Source of the DNA: Nocardia sp. NRRL S-836
GTDB lineage: Bacteria > Actinomycetota > Actinomycetes > Mycobacteriales > Pseudonocardiaceae
Direction: 5' to 3'
Assembly (NCBI RefSeq): GCF_001279525.1
Contig: NZ_LGDY01000138.1
Location: 62,001 to 126,000, forward strand
DNA length: 64,000 bases
Shown here: positions 38,087-46,524 of the stretch, piece after piece
Layout: each line of letters opens with the position of its first letter
Numbering within the stretch: position 1 is the stretch's first letter
Translations under genes and position numbers: made by a program
The notes under the pieces: generated by a model
Databases searched by the model: none
What the model was told of the DNA's origin: nothing
The model's input: the letters and a program-made list of their open reading frames with translations, nothing else

Positions 38087-40564
38087 ATGGGGTTCGTCAG
38101 GGACTTCGGCGAGATCGACGGCACGATGACGGCCCTGGTCGGCGGTAAGGCGGCGAACCTGGGCGAGCTCACCCGCGCGGGGCTTCCGGTGCCGCGGGGC
38201 TTCTGCGTCACGACGGACGCGTACCGGGTGGTCGCCCAGGCCGGCGAGCTGGCGGCCACCACGCCCGAGAACGCCCGCCGCACCGTTCTGGAGACGCCGG
38301 TGCCGCTGGAGGTCCGGGACGCGGTCGTGGCCTGCTACCGCGGGCTCGGCGACCGCGTCTCGGTCGCGGTGCGCTCCAGCGCGACGGCGGAGGACCTGCC
38401 GTTCGCGAGCTTCGCGGGCCAGCAGGACACGTTCCTCAACGTCGTCGGTGAGGACGCCGTGGTCGACGCGGTCCGCCGCTGCTGGGCCTCGCTGTGGACC
38501 GACCGCGCGGTCAGCTACCGCGAGACGAACGGCATCGACCACACCACCGCCTACCTGGCCGTGGTGGTGCAACGGATGGTGCAGTCCGCCGTCTCCGGCG
38601 TCATGTTCACCGCGAACCCGGTCACCGGCACGCGCGACCAGGTCGTCATCGACGCGAGCCCCGGCCTGGGCGAGGCGGTCGTGTCCGGCGCGGTCAACCC
38701 GGACCACTTCGTCGTCAGCGGCACCGAGGTCGTGGAGAGGCGGCTGGGGGACAAGCGGTTCGTCATCCGGTCCGTGCCCGGCGGCGGTACCGAGCACGTC
38801 GAGGTCGGCCACGACGACGAACCGTGCCTGACCGATGAGCAGATTCACGCGCTCGCGGAGCTCGGGCGCAGGACCCAGGCGCACTACGGCAGCCCGCAGG
38901 ACATCGAGTGGGCGATCGACGCCGACGGCGCGTTGCACCTCGCCCAGTCGCGGCCGATCACGACGCTGTTCCCGTTGCCGGACAACAATAAGCCCGGTCA
39001 CGCCTACTTCTGCTTCAGCCTCGCCCAGGGCCTGGAGCGGCCGATCACGCCGATGGGCCGCGCGGCGTTCCGGGAGATCGCCGGATCCGCGTTCGAGATC
39101 GTCATCGGTGATCCGGTGAGTGAGTCCTGTGTGGAGGCCGGTGAGCGGATCTTCTTCGACGTCACCAAGGTGTTGCGGAGCAGGGTGGGCCGCGAGTTCG
39201 TCACCCGGTTGCTGGCGGTCATGGAGGCGCGGTCGGCGGAGGTGCTGCGCGGGCTGTTCGACGACCCGCGCTTCACCGTCACGAGCTCCTCGCCGGTGCC
39301 CGCGCTGAGGCGGGTGTTCCAGCTCGCACGCCGTTTCCACGCGCCCGCCACGGTGCTCAAGGCGCTCGTCGACCCGGAGAAGGCCGCGCGCACCGCGTTG
39401 CTCCTGGAACGCGAGGTGCTGGCGAAGTCGGCGAACCTGACCGTCGAACAGGCGCTGCGGCAGTGCGTCGTCCCGGTGCTGCCCGGGCTCGCGCCGACCG
39501 CGCTCGTCGGGTTCGCGCTGCTGTGGCTCGTCGGCAAGGTCGTCAGGGTCGGGCCGGGCGAGCTGCAGACGGTGCTGCGCGGCCTGCCGAACAACGTCAC
39601 CACCGAGATGGACCTGGCGATGTGGGACCTCGCGCGGGAGATCCGCCACGACCCCGTCGCCCTGCGGCAGTGCGAGAACGGCGAACGCCCGGCCGCGCTG
39701 GACGCGTTCCTGGCGAGGTGGGGGCACCGGGCCGTCGCCGAGATCGACCTGGGCCTGCCGCGCTGGTCCGACGACCCCACGCACGTCGTCGGCGTCGTGC
39801 GCAACCTCCTGCGCCTGGAGGACGAGAACGCCGCGCCGGACCTGGTCTTCGCCCGCGGTGCCGCCCAGGCCGAGGCGATGATCGAGACGCTGGCACGGCG
39901 TGCGCTCGGACGCGGCTGGTTCGTGCGGTTCGCGTTGCGCCGCACCCGACTGCTCGCCGGTCTGCGCGAGTACCCGAAGTACCTGGTCATCACGTTGTTC
40001 GGGGCGCTGCGCAAGCGGATCGCGCAAACCGGCTCCGAGCTCGCGGAGCAGGGCAGGATCGGCCAGGCCGACGACGTGTACTTCCTGACGTTCGAGGAGA
40101 TGCGCTCGCCGCGGGGCGATCTGCGCGAGGTCGTGGCACGCCGGCGTGAGGTCTACGACCGCGAGATGCGGCGCAGGCACATCCCGCGCGTGCTGCTCTC
40201 CGACGGCACCGACGCCGAGTCCGTGCACCACGGCACCGCGGCGGAGGGCGACCTCGTCGGCACCCCGGCGTCGGCGGGCACGGTCACCGGCGTCGCGCGC
40301 GTCGTGATGGACCCGGTCGGCGCGCACCTCGAACCCGGCGAGATCCTCGTGGCGCCGTCGACGGATCCGGGCTGGACGCCGTTGTTCCTGACCGCGGGCG
40401 GGCTCGTGATGGAGATGGGCGGTGCCAACTCGCACGGCGCGGTCGTGGCGCGGGAGTACGGCATCCCGGCCGTGGTCGGGGTGCGCGAGGCCGTGACGAG
40501 GATCAAGACTGGCGAGCGCATCACGGTCGACGGCGGCACCGGTGCGGTGACTACACTCGGCTGA
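38087..40564 (+). CDS. Rifampin phosphotransferase-like / PEP synthase-like enzyme
   Basis: An 825-residue protein. The N-terminal ATP-grasp domain (about 1-310) has GGKAANLGELTRAGLPVPRG, VAVRSSATAEDLPFASFAGQ, VMFTANPVTG and DIEWAID. A large helical middle region (about 330-720) follows. The phosphohistidine swivel domain is at the very C-terminus (LVMEMGGANSHGAVVAREYG). That order, with the histidine domain last and no PEP-binding barrel, is the architecture of rifampin phosphotransferase rather than PEP synthase. Substrate unproven. No rifamycin-associated element is visible upstream. Its stop abuts the ZTP riboswitch. Confidence 0.82.
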   Translation: MGFVRDFGEIDGTMTALVGGKAANLGELTRAGLPVPRGFCVTTDAYRVVAQAGELAATTPENARRTVLETPVPLEVRDAVVACYRGLGDRVSVAVRSSATAEDLPFASFAGQQDTFLNVVGEDAVVDAVRRCWASLWTDRAVSYRETNGIDHTTAYLAVVVQRMVQSAVSGVMFTANPVTGTRDQVVIDASPGLGEAVVSGAVNPDHFVVSGTEVVERRLGDKRFVIRSVPGGGTEHVEVGHDDEPCLTDEQIHALAELGRRTQAHYGSPQDIEWAIDADGALHLAQSRPITTLFPLPDNNKPGHAYFCFSLAQGLERPITPMGRAAFREIAGSAFEIVIGDPVSESCVEAGERIFFDVTKVLRSRVGREFVTRLLAVMEARSAEVLRGLFDDPRFTVTSSSPVPALRRVFQLARRFHAPATVLKALVDPEKAARTALLLEREVLAKSANLTVEQALRQCVVPVLPGLAPTALVGFALLWLVGKVVRVGPGELQTVLRGLPNNVTTEMDLAMWDLAREIRHDPVALRQCENGERPAALDAFLARWGHRAVAEIDLGLPRWSDDPTHVVGVVRNLLRLEDENAAPDLVFARGAAQAEAMIETLARRALGRGWFVRFALRRTRLLAGLREYPKYLVITLFGALRKRIAQTGSELAEQGRIGQADDVYFLTFEEMRSPRGDLREVVARRREVYDREMRRRHIPRVLLSDGTDAESVHHGTAAEGDLVGTPASAGTVTGVARVVMDPVGAHLEPGEILVAPSTDPGWTPLFLTAGGLVMEMGGANSHGAVVAREYGIPAVVGVREAVTRIKTGERITVDGGTGAVTTLG

Positions 40565-40637
40565 GGCCGTGACTGGCGCACATCAAGGTGGGTCACCACC
40601 GGGGAGCGGCCGTGCCGACCTGCCGCGCGCCTGGGCG
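40565..40637 (+). promoter_or_regulatory. ZTP riboswitch (pfl motif) controlling folD
   Basis: The sequence carries the hallmarks of the pfl/ZTP aptamer in order: CCGTGACTGGCG (40567-40578), GGTGGGTCACCACCGGGGAG (40588-40607, hairpin plus conserved GGGGAG), and GCCGCGCGCCTGGGC near 40622-40636, which supplies the pseudoknot strand. ZTP (or ZMP) signals low 10-formyl-tetrahydrofolate and switches folate genes on, fitting folD 26 nt downstream. TGGGC (40632-40636) can pair with GCCCA (40659-40663), covering the folD start codon, which would give translational control; this expression platform is inferred. Confidence 0.92.
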
Positions 40638-40662
40638 AATCCGATCTGCGCGGAGGCAGCCC

Positions 40663-41499
40663 ATGTTGATGTCAGGGACCGAGCTCGCACGCGACATCGT
40701 GCGCCGAGCGGCCGGGAAGGCAGCCGACCACACCAGGCGCACGGGCCGCAAACCGTGTCTGGCCACGGTGATCGTCGGCGAGGACCCGGCCTCGGTCACG
40801 TACGTGCGGATGAAGCAGAACCGGTGCCGTCAGGCGGGGCTGGAGTCCCGGCACGTGGCACTGCCGGAGGAGACCTCGACCGAGGAGCTCGTCGCCAAGA
40901 TCTCCGAGCTCTCCGCCGACCCGGACGTGCACGGCATCCTGCTGCAGCACCCCGTTCCGCACCACATCGACGAACGGGCGGCGTTCGAGGCGATCGCGCC
41001 GCACAAGGACGTCGACGGCGTGACGATGCACTCGTTCGCCGGGATGTCGTTCGGGCACAACGACTTCCAGTCGTGCACGCCCGGCGGGATCATGCGCCTG
41101 CTGGACGCCTACGACGTGGACGTCGCCGGCAAGCACGCCGTGGTGATCGGCCGCAGCCCCATCCTCGGCAAGCCCGCCGCGATGCTGCTGCTGGCCCGCG
41201 ACGCGACCGTCACGATCTGCCACTCGAAGACCGTCGGCCTCGCGGACGTCGTGCGCACCGCCGACGTCGTGGTCGCCGCCGTCGGCAAGCCGCGGTTCGT
41301 CCAGGGCGACTGGATCAAGCCCGGCGCCGTCGTGATCGACGCCGGCTACAACGAGGGCAACGTCGGCGACGTGGACTTCGACGCGGCCGTCGGGCACGCG
41401 GGCCTCATCACGCCCGTGCCCGGCGGAGTGGGGCCGACGACCATCGCGGTTCTGCTGGAACAGACCGTTGACGCGTCACTGCGGCAGCTGGACGCGTAA
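40663..41499 (+). CDS. folD: Methylenetetrahydrofolate dehydrogenase / methenyltetrahydrofolate cyclohydrolase
   Basis: A bifunctional folate enzyme, 278 residues, supplying 10-formyl-tetrahydrofolate. Catalytic YxxxK is in TYVRMKQNRC (Tyr47, Lys51); ILLQHPVP holds the Gln and KDVDGVT the Asp of the active site. The NADP site is VVIGRSPILGKPAAMLL, and VTPVPGGVGP appears as ITPVPGGVGPTTIAVL. QHPVP replaces the more common QLPLP. ATG at 40663 has GGAGG 7 nt upstream. It sits directly behind a ZTP riboswitch. Confidence 0.94.
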   Translation: MLMSGTELARDIVRRAAGKAADHTRRTGRKPCLATVIVGEDPASVTYVRMKQNRCRQAGLESRHVALPEETSTEELVAKISELSADPDVHGILLQHPVPHHIDERAAFEAIAPHKDVDGVTMHSFAGMSFGHNDFQSCTPGGIMRLLDAYDVDVAGKHAVVIGRSPILGKPAAMLLLARDATVTICHSKTVGLADVVRTADVVVAAVGKPRFVQGDWIKPGAVVIDAGYNEGNVGDVDFDAAVGHAGLITPVPGGVGPTTIAVLLEQTVDASLRQLDA

Positions 41500-41509
41500 T
41501 CTCGGGGGT

Positions 41510-42175
41510 GTGGCCGACTCCAAGGGTGAGCTGAGCAAGGCTCAGCAGGGCATCGCCGACTACCTGCTGCGCGCCGGTGTGGACGGGTTCGGGCCGTTCA
41601 AGAGCGCCCGCGAAGCCGCGTCCGACGCTCTGGCGAAGAAGGGCGACGAGACCGCCGCGATCAGGCACCTGATCCGCACGCACGTGGCGCTGGCCGGCGC
41701 GCAGGGGTTCATCACGAACCTCGGCGGGCTGATCACGCTGCCGATCTCGCTGCCGTCCAACGTCGCGGCCGCGTACGTGATCCAGACGCACCTCATCGCG
41801 TCGATCGCGTCGCTGCGCGGCCACGACGTGGACAGCGAGGAGGTGCAGACGGCGATCCTGCTGTGCCTGCTCGGCAACGCCGGAACCGAGCTGTTCAAAA
41901 AGGTCGGCATCAAGCAGTTCACCAAGAAGGCCGCTTCGGCGCTCATCACGAAATACGGTACGAAAAAGCTCGGCACGGTCGTCGTGAAGGGCGTTCCGCT
42001 GGTGGGCGGCGTCATCGGCGGTGGCGTCGACGCCGCCTCCACCCGAGCGGTCGGCGCATTCGCGAACCGCTACTTCGCCCAGGTCGATCGGGAACACCCG
42101 TTGCCGAAGGTCATCGACGGCGAAGTGGTGTCCGTGGAGGTCGAAGAAGCGGACGGAACGGCCGGGTCGCGCTAG
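41510..42175 (+). CDS. EcsC-family protein
   Basis: A 221-residue protein of the EcsC family: a charged N-terminus (MADSKGELSKAQQGIADYLL), hydrophobic glycine-rich stretches (NLGGLITLPISLPSNVAAAY, VPLVGGVIGGGVDAASTRAV) and HLIASIASLRGHDVDSEEVQ. Function unknown; EcsC itself is linked to an ABC transporter in Bacillus, but no such genes are nearby. I chose GTG at 41510: TAATCT (41497-41502) lies 7 nt upstream, indicating a leaderless mRNA. Confidence 0.82.
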   Translation: MADSKGELSKAQQGIADYLLRAGVDGFGPFKSAREAASDALAKKGDETAAIRHLIRTHVALAGAQGFITNLGGLITLPISLPSNVAAAYVIQTHLIASIASLRGHDVDSEEVQTAILLCLLGNAGTELFKKVGIKQFTKKAASALITKYGTKKLGTVVVKGVPLVGGVIGGGVDAASTRAVGAFANRYFAQVDREHPLPKVIDGEVVSVEVEEADGTAGSR

Positions 42176-42181
42176 TCGCGG

Positions 42182-42940
42182 CTAGCTCAGCCGGTCGAGT
42201 GCGGAGGTGAACGCGTCCGGCGGGATGTGCACACCGCCGCTGAACGGGTTCTGCAGCTGGTATATCGCGAACAGCAGCAGCACGAGCGTCGAGCTCAGCG
42301 TCACCGTGATCAGCAGCTGCGAGACCAGGTTCGGGCCGCCGAACAGGTACGGGAACAGCAGCGACAGGGCGGTGCCGATGAGCAGCGCGAGCCACACGAC
42401 GGGGTTGACGCCGCCGCCGGACGCGTCGATCCGCTCCTGCCTGGCCTGGTAGACGTCCCACAGCTGGTTCGCGGCCTCGGTCTTGCGGTCCTCCTGCCAG
42501 CCGCCGTCCGGCACGGCCTTGGCGACGGTGTCCCGCAGCTGGTTCAGCGTCGTCCAGCCCTTGTTGCCGACGTCCTCGCCCTCGACCATCTTCGGCCACT
42601 CGTCGTCGACGACGGTCTGCACGTAGTCGCGGATCAGCTGGTCGACCCTGGACTTCGCGGGCTCCGGCAGCGAGTCGGCCGACCAGTTGACGGCGACCAG
42701 CGCGTTGGCCTCCTTCTGCACCTGCTCCTCGGCTCCGTTGGCCGAGTCGAACAGCGAGATGAGGATGAAGGCGACGAGCACGGCGTGCAGACCGGCGACG
42801 ATGCTGAACACCGAGCCGCCGGCGCCGAGGTTCTTCTCGCCCACTTCGTCCGAGCCGAACCGGCGGGTGATGACGACGATGACGGACGAGACGACGGCGG
42901 CGCCGAGAACCCAGAGCAGCCCGGCCACGTAAATACTCAA
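42182..42940 (-). CDS. DUF4239 (bestrophin-like) membrane protein
   Basis: A 252-residue protein with two N-terminal transmembrane helices (about 4-25 and 44-64), an extracytoplasmic or cytoplasmic helical region of about 110 residues (VQKEANALVAVNWSADSLPE), and two C-terminal helices (about 180-200 and 210-230). This layout is typical of DUF4239 proteins, whose function is unproven. The start is TTG at 42940 with AAAGGAG 7 nt upstream. It converges on the EcsC gene with 6 nt between the stops. Confidence 0.8.
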   Translation of the reverse strand: MSIYVAGLLWVLGAAVVSSVIVVITRRFGSDEVGEKNLGAGGSVFSIVAGLHAVLVAFILISLFDSANGAEEQVQKEANALVAVNWSADSLPEPAKSRVDQLIRDYVQTVVDDEWPKMVEGEDVGNKGWTTLNQLRDTVAKAVPDGGWQEDRKTEAANQLWDVYQARQERIDASGGGVNPVVWLALLIGTALSLLFPYLFGGPNLVSQLLITVTLSSTLVLLLFAIYQLQNPFSGGVHIPPDAFTSALDRLS

Positions 42941-43027
42941 TTCGGCTCCTTTCTGGTGTGGGATTAGACCACGGTCTACTGTGGCCGGTACAGCACGGTG
43001 TGGTTAACGAGTAATGGTCAGGTGGGA

Positions 43028-44227
43028 ATGCGCGGCAACAGCAAAATTACCCGGTTGTCGTATCAAGCTGCTCCATTCCGGTGGCGGCGGAATCTGCTCG
43101 CGCTGAGCGGCGTGTCGTCGCTTTTGCTGCTTTCCACGCCGCTCACCAGCACTGTTGCCCAGGCTGCGCCGCTGGCGTGCGACGCATTCCAGGTTCGCGC
43201 CGTTAACCGGGGTGATTTTTCGACACTCTCCCGATTCGACGCGTCATCCGGTGGGGTGAATGAGATAGCTCGACTGGGGTACGCGGTGAGCGCGCTGGGG
43301 TACTCACCGGCGTTGGGCCGACTGGTCGGTCTCACGTCGAAGGGGCACCGGCACTGGGTGCATCGCACGCACGTCGTGCTGATCGACACCAAAGGCGTGG
43401 TCGACGACCTCGGACCCGTTGTGGCGCCGTGGTTCCGCACCGACGACGTGTCCGGCGGCACGGTCGTCGGCACCACGTTCTACGTGCGCGACAACACCCG
43501 GCTGCACGCGATCGACATCAACCCGGCGAGCGGCTCGTACCTGCAGATCGTGCGTTCGGTGTCGTTGGACTGGCCCGCGCTCGCGCTGGACGACTTCACC
43601 GCGGGTCCCGGCGGGAAGCTGGTCGGGGTGTCGGCGGCGGGGCACGGGCCGGGCGAGGTCGTGTCGTTCGACCCGATGTCGGGCCGGGTGGTGGGCCGGA
43701 CCGACGTGCCGGGACTGCCCGGCAAGTCCACCTACGGCGCGGTGGCGGCCGACGCGTCGGGCACGATCTACGTGGTCAACAACAGGTACGAGGGCCGCAG
43801 CCGGGTGTTCCGGATCGCGGGCGGGACCGCCGTCGAGCTGTCGACCGGCCCGGCGTTCGGGATGATCGACGGCGCCGGGTGCCTGCCCACGCCGATGCCA
43901 CCGCACGTCGACCCACCGGCACCGAAGCCCGAGGTTCCGCTGCCACCGGCCCCTGTTCCCGTTGTGCCGCCCAGGGTGTCGACTCCGGCGCCGGTGCCCG
44001 TCGCACCGGTCGTGCCGGTCGAGCCGCCGGTTCCGGCACCGCCGACTTCCGCGGCGCCACAGCAGCCGGTCCCGGTGCGGGCGGCCAGGCGGGAGCCGCA
44101 GCCGCGCAAGGACTTCCCGGTCGAGCAGGCGACCACGCCCCTGACCAAACCGCGCAAGTGGGCCATGGTGACGATCGTCCTCGTGATGCTGGGAGCTGGT
44201 GCGGCCGCGGCCCGCGCCCGCGCATAA
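43028..44227 (+). CDS. Secreted, membrane-anchored beta-propeller-like protein with proline-rich stalk
   Basis: A 399-residue protein. The signal peptide covers about residues 1-48 (hydrophobic LLALSGVSSLLLLSTPL, then AQAAP). The extracellular domain (about 50-285) has repeated strands such as LGYSPALGRLVGLTSKGHRH and TIYVVNNRYEGRSRVFRIAG, resembling DUF6923-type propellers. A long Pro/Val stalk (about 290-365) precedes a C-terminal transmembrane helix (MVTIVLVMLGAGAAAARARA). I chose ATG at 43028, preceded by AGGTGGGA; a GTG at 42998 is possible. Function unknown, cell-surface location inferred. Confidence 0.75.
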   Translation: MRGNSKITRLSYQAAPFRWRRNLLALSGVSSLLLLSTPLTSTVAQAAPLACDAFQVRAVNRGDFSTLSRFDASSGGVNEIARLGYAVSALGYSPALGRLVGLTSKGHRHWVHRTHVVLIDTKGVVDDLGPVVAPWFRTDDVSGGTVVGTTFYVRDNTRLHAIDINPASGSYLQIVRSVSLDWPALALDDFTAGPGGKLVGVSAAGHGPGEVVSFDPMSGRVVGRTDVPGLPGKSTYGAVAADASGTIYVVNNRYEGRSRVFRIAGGTAVELSTGPAFGMIDGAGCLPTPMPPHVDPPAPKPEVPLPPAPVPVVPPRVSTPAPVPVAPVVPVEPPVPAPPTSAAPQQPVPVRAARREPQPRKDFPVEQATTPLTKPRKWAMVTIVLVMLGAGAAAARARA

Positions 44228-44255
44228 ATCGGTTGGCGGCACCACGCGGTGCCGC

Positions 44256-44261
44256 TACCGT
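44256..44261 (+). promoter_or_regulatory. -10 box for a leaderless mini-ORF
   Basis: TACCGT fits TANNNT and lies 7 nt before the ATG of a four-codon ORF, so transcription should begin at or next to that ATG. TTGGCG (44232-44237) could serve as a weak -35 element at 18 bp spacing. Confidence 0.45.
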
Positions 44262-44268
44262 TGCGGAC

Positions 44269-44283
44269 ATGTTCACGATCTGA
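44269..44283 (+). CDS. Four-codon upstream ORF (Met-Phe-Thr-Ile)
   Basis: ATG TTC ACG ATC TGA begins at the predicted transcription start and ends 121 nt before the next start codon. A short hairpin (GCAGCGC and GCGCTGC arms, 44291-44309) follows 7 nt after the stop. It has the form of a regulatory leader peptide read by an initiating or stalling ribosome. That it is translated is inference. Confidence 0.4.
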   Translation: MFTI

Positions 44284-44404
44284 GAAGCCCCGCAGCGCTT
44301 CCGGCGCTGCCGCGTGTGCTCTTGGTGACCCTTCTCGCGGGTCCTTCTCCACGGCTGACGTTCCGCCGTGTCCTTGCACGCCCTCGTTCTGAGGAGGCTT
44401 TCGC

Positions 44405-44563
44405 ATGCCTGCTGCCACCCCGCCCGCCAACCGTGCCGCCCGCCGCGCCCAGAAGCGCGGCCAGCAGCCGCCCGAGAAGAACACCCAGCTCCCGCTGCCG
44501 CAGCAACGTGTTCCAGTGGTCCCACCGCGCCAGTTCGCCGCCCGTCGCCGCGGATCCGTGTAG
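44405..44563 (+). CDS. Small basic Pro/Gln/Arg-rich protein
   Basis: A 52-residue protein (starts MPAATPPANRAARRAQKRGQ, ends QFAARRRGSV), strongly basic and probably disordered, like a nucleic-acid-binding peptide. It has one of the best ribosome binding sites in the window (GAGGAGG, 6 nt before the ATG). It follows a leader of about 120 nt that contains the four-codon ORF and hairpins. Too short to assign a family; other frames across this region overlap neighbouring genes and are less likely. Confidence 0.6.
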   Translation: MPAATPPANRAARRAQKRGQQPPEKNTQLPLPQQRVPVVPPRQFAARRRGSV

Positions 44564-44703
44564 CCGACGCCCGAACCGGTGTGGCCGCTGCGGGGGGACG
44601 CGGACTGCCCGCGTCCCCCTGCTCCCTTCGTGGCGGGATCTCCCGTTCTGTCCGGATCCGATCTAGCCTGAGGTGCTACCGGACCGACAGGATCGGAGGC
44701 GCC

Positions 44704-45132
44704 ATGAGGATCGCTGACGTGTTGCGGACCAAGGGCTCGGCGGTCGCGACGATCGACCCGGACGCCCCGGTGTCCGAACTGCTCAGATCACTCGCGGAAC
44801 ACAACGTCGGCGCGATCGTGGTGGTCGGCCCCTCGGGCGTCGCGGGGATCGTGTCGGAACGCGACGTCGTGCGCCGGCTGCACGCCTCCGGCGCCGCCCT
44901 GCTGGCCGCACCCGTCTCGTCGATCATGACCGCCGAGGTGTTCACGTGCACGCCGTCGGACACAGTGGACAGTCTGACCGTCGTGATGACCGAGCGGCGG
45001 TTCCGCCACGTCCCCGTGCTGTCGGACGGGCAGCTGGTCGGCATCGTCTCCATCGGTGACGTCGTGAAGAGCCGGATCGGCCAGCTCGAACAGAGCCAGG
45101 ACCAACTGCAGGCCTACATCTCCCAGGGCTGA
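44704..45132 (+). CDS. Tandem CBS-domain protein
   Basis: A 142-residue protein made of two CBS motifs (about 8-62 and 74-130): VSELLRSLAEHNVGAIVVVG, GIVSERDVVRRL, and MTERRFRHVPVLSDGQLVGI, VSIGDVVKSRI. CBS pairs bind adenosine nucleotides and usually regulate a partner protein. This is a free-standing pair, common in actinobacteria. ATG at 44704 has CGGAGGCG upstream. Confidence 0.88.
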   Translation: MRIADVLRTKGSAVATIDPDAPVSELLRSLAEHNVGAIVVVGPSGVAGIVSERDVVRRLHASGAALLAAPVSSIMTAEVFTCTPSDTVDSLTVVMTERRFRHVPVLSDGQLVGIVSIGDVVKSRIGQLEQSQDQLQAYISQG

Positions 45133-45151
45133 CCTCACTACGCTCGACCGG

Positions 45152-46096
45152 GTGAAGCCTTCTCAGGACGACCTGCCCGGGACCCGCCCCGAACTGGTCG
45201 AAGTAGCGCCGTTCGTCCACGCCTACGTCCAGCCCGACGGGTCCTGGATGATCAACAACACCGGCGTCGTCATCGGCTCCGACGGCACGCTGCTGCTCGT
45301 CGACACCACGTCCACCGAGGCCCGCAACCGCGCGTTGCTCGCCTCGGTGGCAACGGTGTCCGACGCCTCGCCCAGCTACGTCGTCAACACCCACCACCAC
45401 GGCGACCACACGTTCGGCAACTGGCTCATGCCCCCGTCGACCGTGATCGTCGGCCACGACGCCTGCCGCGAGGAGGTCGTGACGGCCGGACTGCTCGCCT
45501 CCCAGGTGCTGACCGGCCCGGACTACGGCCACCTCGAAGTGCGCCCGCCGTCGCTCACCTACTCGACGTCCCTGACGCTGCACCTCGGCTCGCGCGTCGT
45601 CGAGCTGCACCACCCCGGCCCCGCGCACACCTGCGGCGACACCGTCGTGTGGCTGCCCGACGACCGTGTGCTCTTCACCGGTGACCTCGTGTTCGCGGGC
45701 GGCCAGCCGTTCCTCGCCGAGGGCAGCATCGGCGGCTACCTCGCGTCGCTGGAGCTCCTCCGCTCGTTCGACGCCGCCGTCGTCGTACCCGGCCACGGCC
45801 CGCTCCTGCGCGGCGCCGACATCACCCGCGTGCTCGACGACCTCGTCGCCTACACGACCTACCTCTCGGAGCTCGCCTCCTCCGGCCACGCCGCAGGCAA
45901 GACCCCGATGGAGGCCGTCCGCGAAGCCGGCCCGTCACGCTTCTCGTCGTGGCAGGAGTCCGAACGCCTCGTCGGCAACCTCCAGCGCGCCTACCACGAG
46001 CTCGACGGCAAACCGCTGTCCGAACGCCTCGAACTGACCCGCGTCTGGATGGACATGATGGAGCTGCACGGCGGCCCCATCGCCTGCCACGCTTAG
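45152..46096 (+). CDS. Metallo-beta-lactamase fold hydrolase
   Basis: A 314-residue enzyme with the dinuclear metal-binding THHHGDH motif, a second His in HPGPAHTCGDT, the bridging Asp in LFTGDLVFAG and the last His in VVPGHGPLL. The substrate is unknown; the layout resembles the quinoprotein-relay or cyclase-like subgroup rather than glyoxalases. TACGCT (45139-45144) lies 7 nt before the GTG, with no ribosome binding site, so the mRNA is probably leaderless. Confidence 0.88.
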   Translation: MKPSQDDLPGTRPELVEVAPFVHAYVQPDGSWMINNTGVVIGSDGTLLLVDTTSTEARNRALLASVATVSDASPSYVVNTHHHGDHTFGNWLMPPSTVIVGHDACREEVVTAGLLASQVLTGPDYGHLEVRPPSLTYSTSLTLHLGSRVVELHHPGPAHTCGDTVVWLPDDRVLFTGDLVFAGGQPFLAEGSIGGYLASLELLRSFDAAVVVPGHGPLLRGADITRVLDDLVAYTTYLSELASSGHAAGKTPMEAVREAGPSRFSSWQESERLVGNLQRAYHELDGKPLSERLELTRVWMDMMELHGGPIACHA

Positions 46097-46141
46097 ACCC
46101 TCTCCGCCGATATATCAGCCTCTTTCAGCCCCACCTACCTG

Positions 46142-46198
46142 CTGCTTTGCAATGAGACGTTGGACGGCGACGACAAACGTCTCATTGCCAAAGCAGCT
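46142..46198. repeat. Dispersed palindromic repeat, copy D, long hairpin
   Basis: Arms of 21 paired bases (46142-46162 and 46177-46198, one bulged base) enclose a 14-nt loop. Outer sequence TTTGCAATGAGACGTT and its complement relate it to copies A-C (TTTGCAACGACTCGTTT in the same register), while its centre differs. It lies in a 428-bp gap after the metallo-hydrolase gene; the rest of that gap holds a GATATATC word at 46109 and a candidate promoter at 46425, and I see no convincing gene. Confidence 0.75.
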
Positions 46199-46424
46199 TT
46201 CACGTTCCGTGGGCAAGCTCGGGCCGGACCGGTCGACGCCTTGCAGCTTTGGGGTCGTCGCCAAGCTTCGACGTCCGCCGGCATCGCCGATGTGCGCGAC
46301 CTCCCGCCTGCTCCACTCCGGCACCTGCCGTTGGCCGCACTCGGCGACGACGTCCTTTCGCTGGTCGCCCCGTCACAGCTTCCGCGGGCGCTGCTGCCGA
46401 TGACGCGCAGCGTCGAGCCGAATA

Positions 46425-46453
46425 TTGACTCGGCAGTCAGTCGGTGGTGTGAT
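46425..46453 (+). promoter_or_regulatory. Candidate sigma-70-type promoter for the lyase gene
   Basis: TTGACT (46425-46430) and TGTGAT (46448-46453) are separated by 17 bp, about 70 nt upstream of the GTG of the Tat-exported protein. The -35 element matches the consensus at five of six positions, the -10 at four. Confidence 0.45.
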
Positions 46454-46524
46454 CACGCCCGCCACTGAGTGGTGCAGACCCTTTTCCCTAAATCCGCCGC
46501 CATGGATGACGGGGAGGAACGAGC

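Noticed and set aside
46160..46468. A 102-codon open frame in the gap after the metallo-hydrolase gene
   Set aside because: It starts inside the repeat hairpin, has no ribosome binding site and no family features, and runs over the candidate promoter of the next gene.
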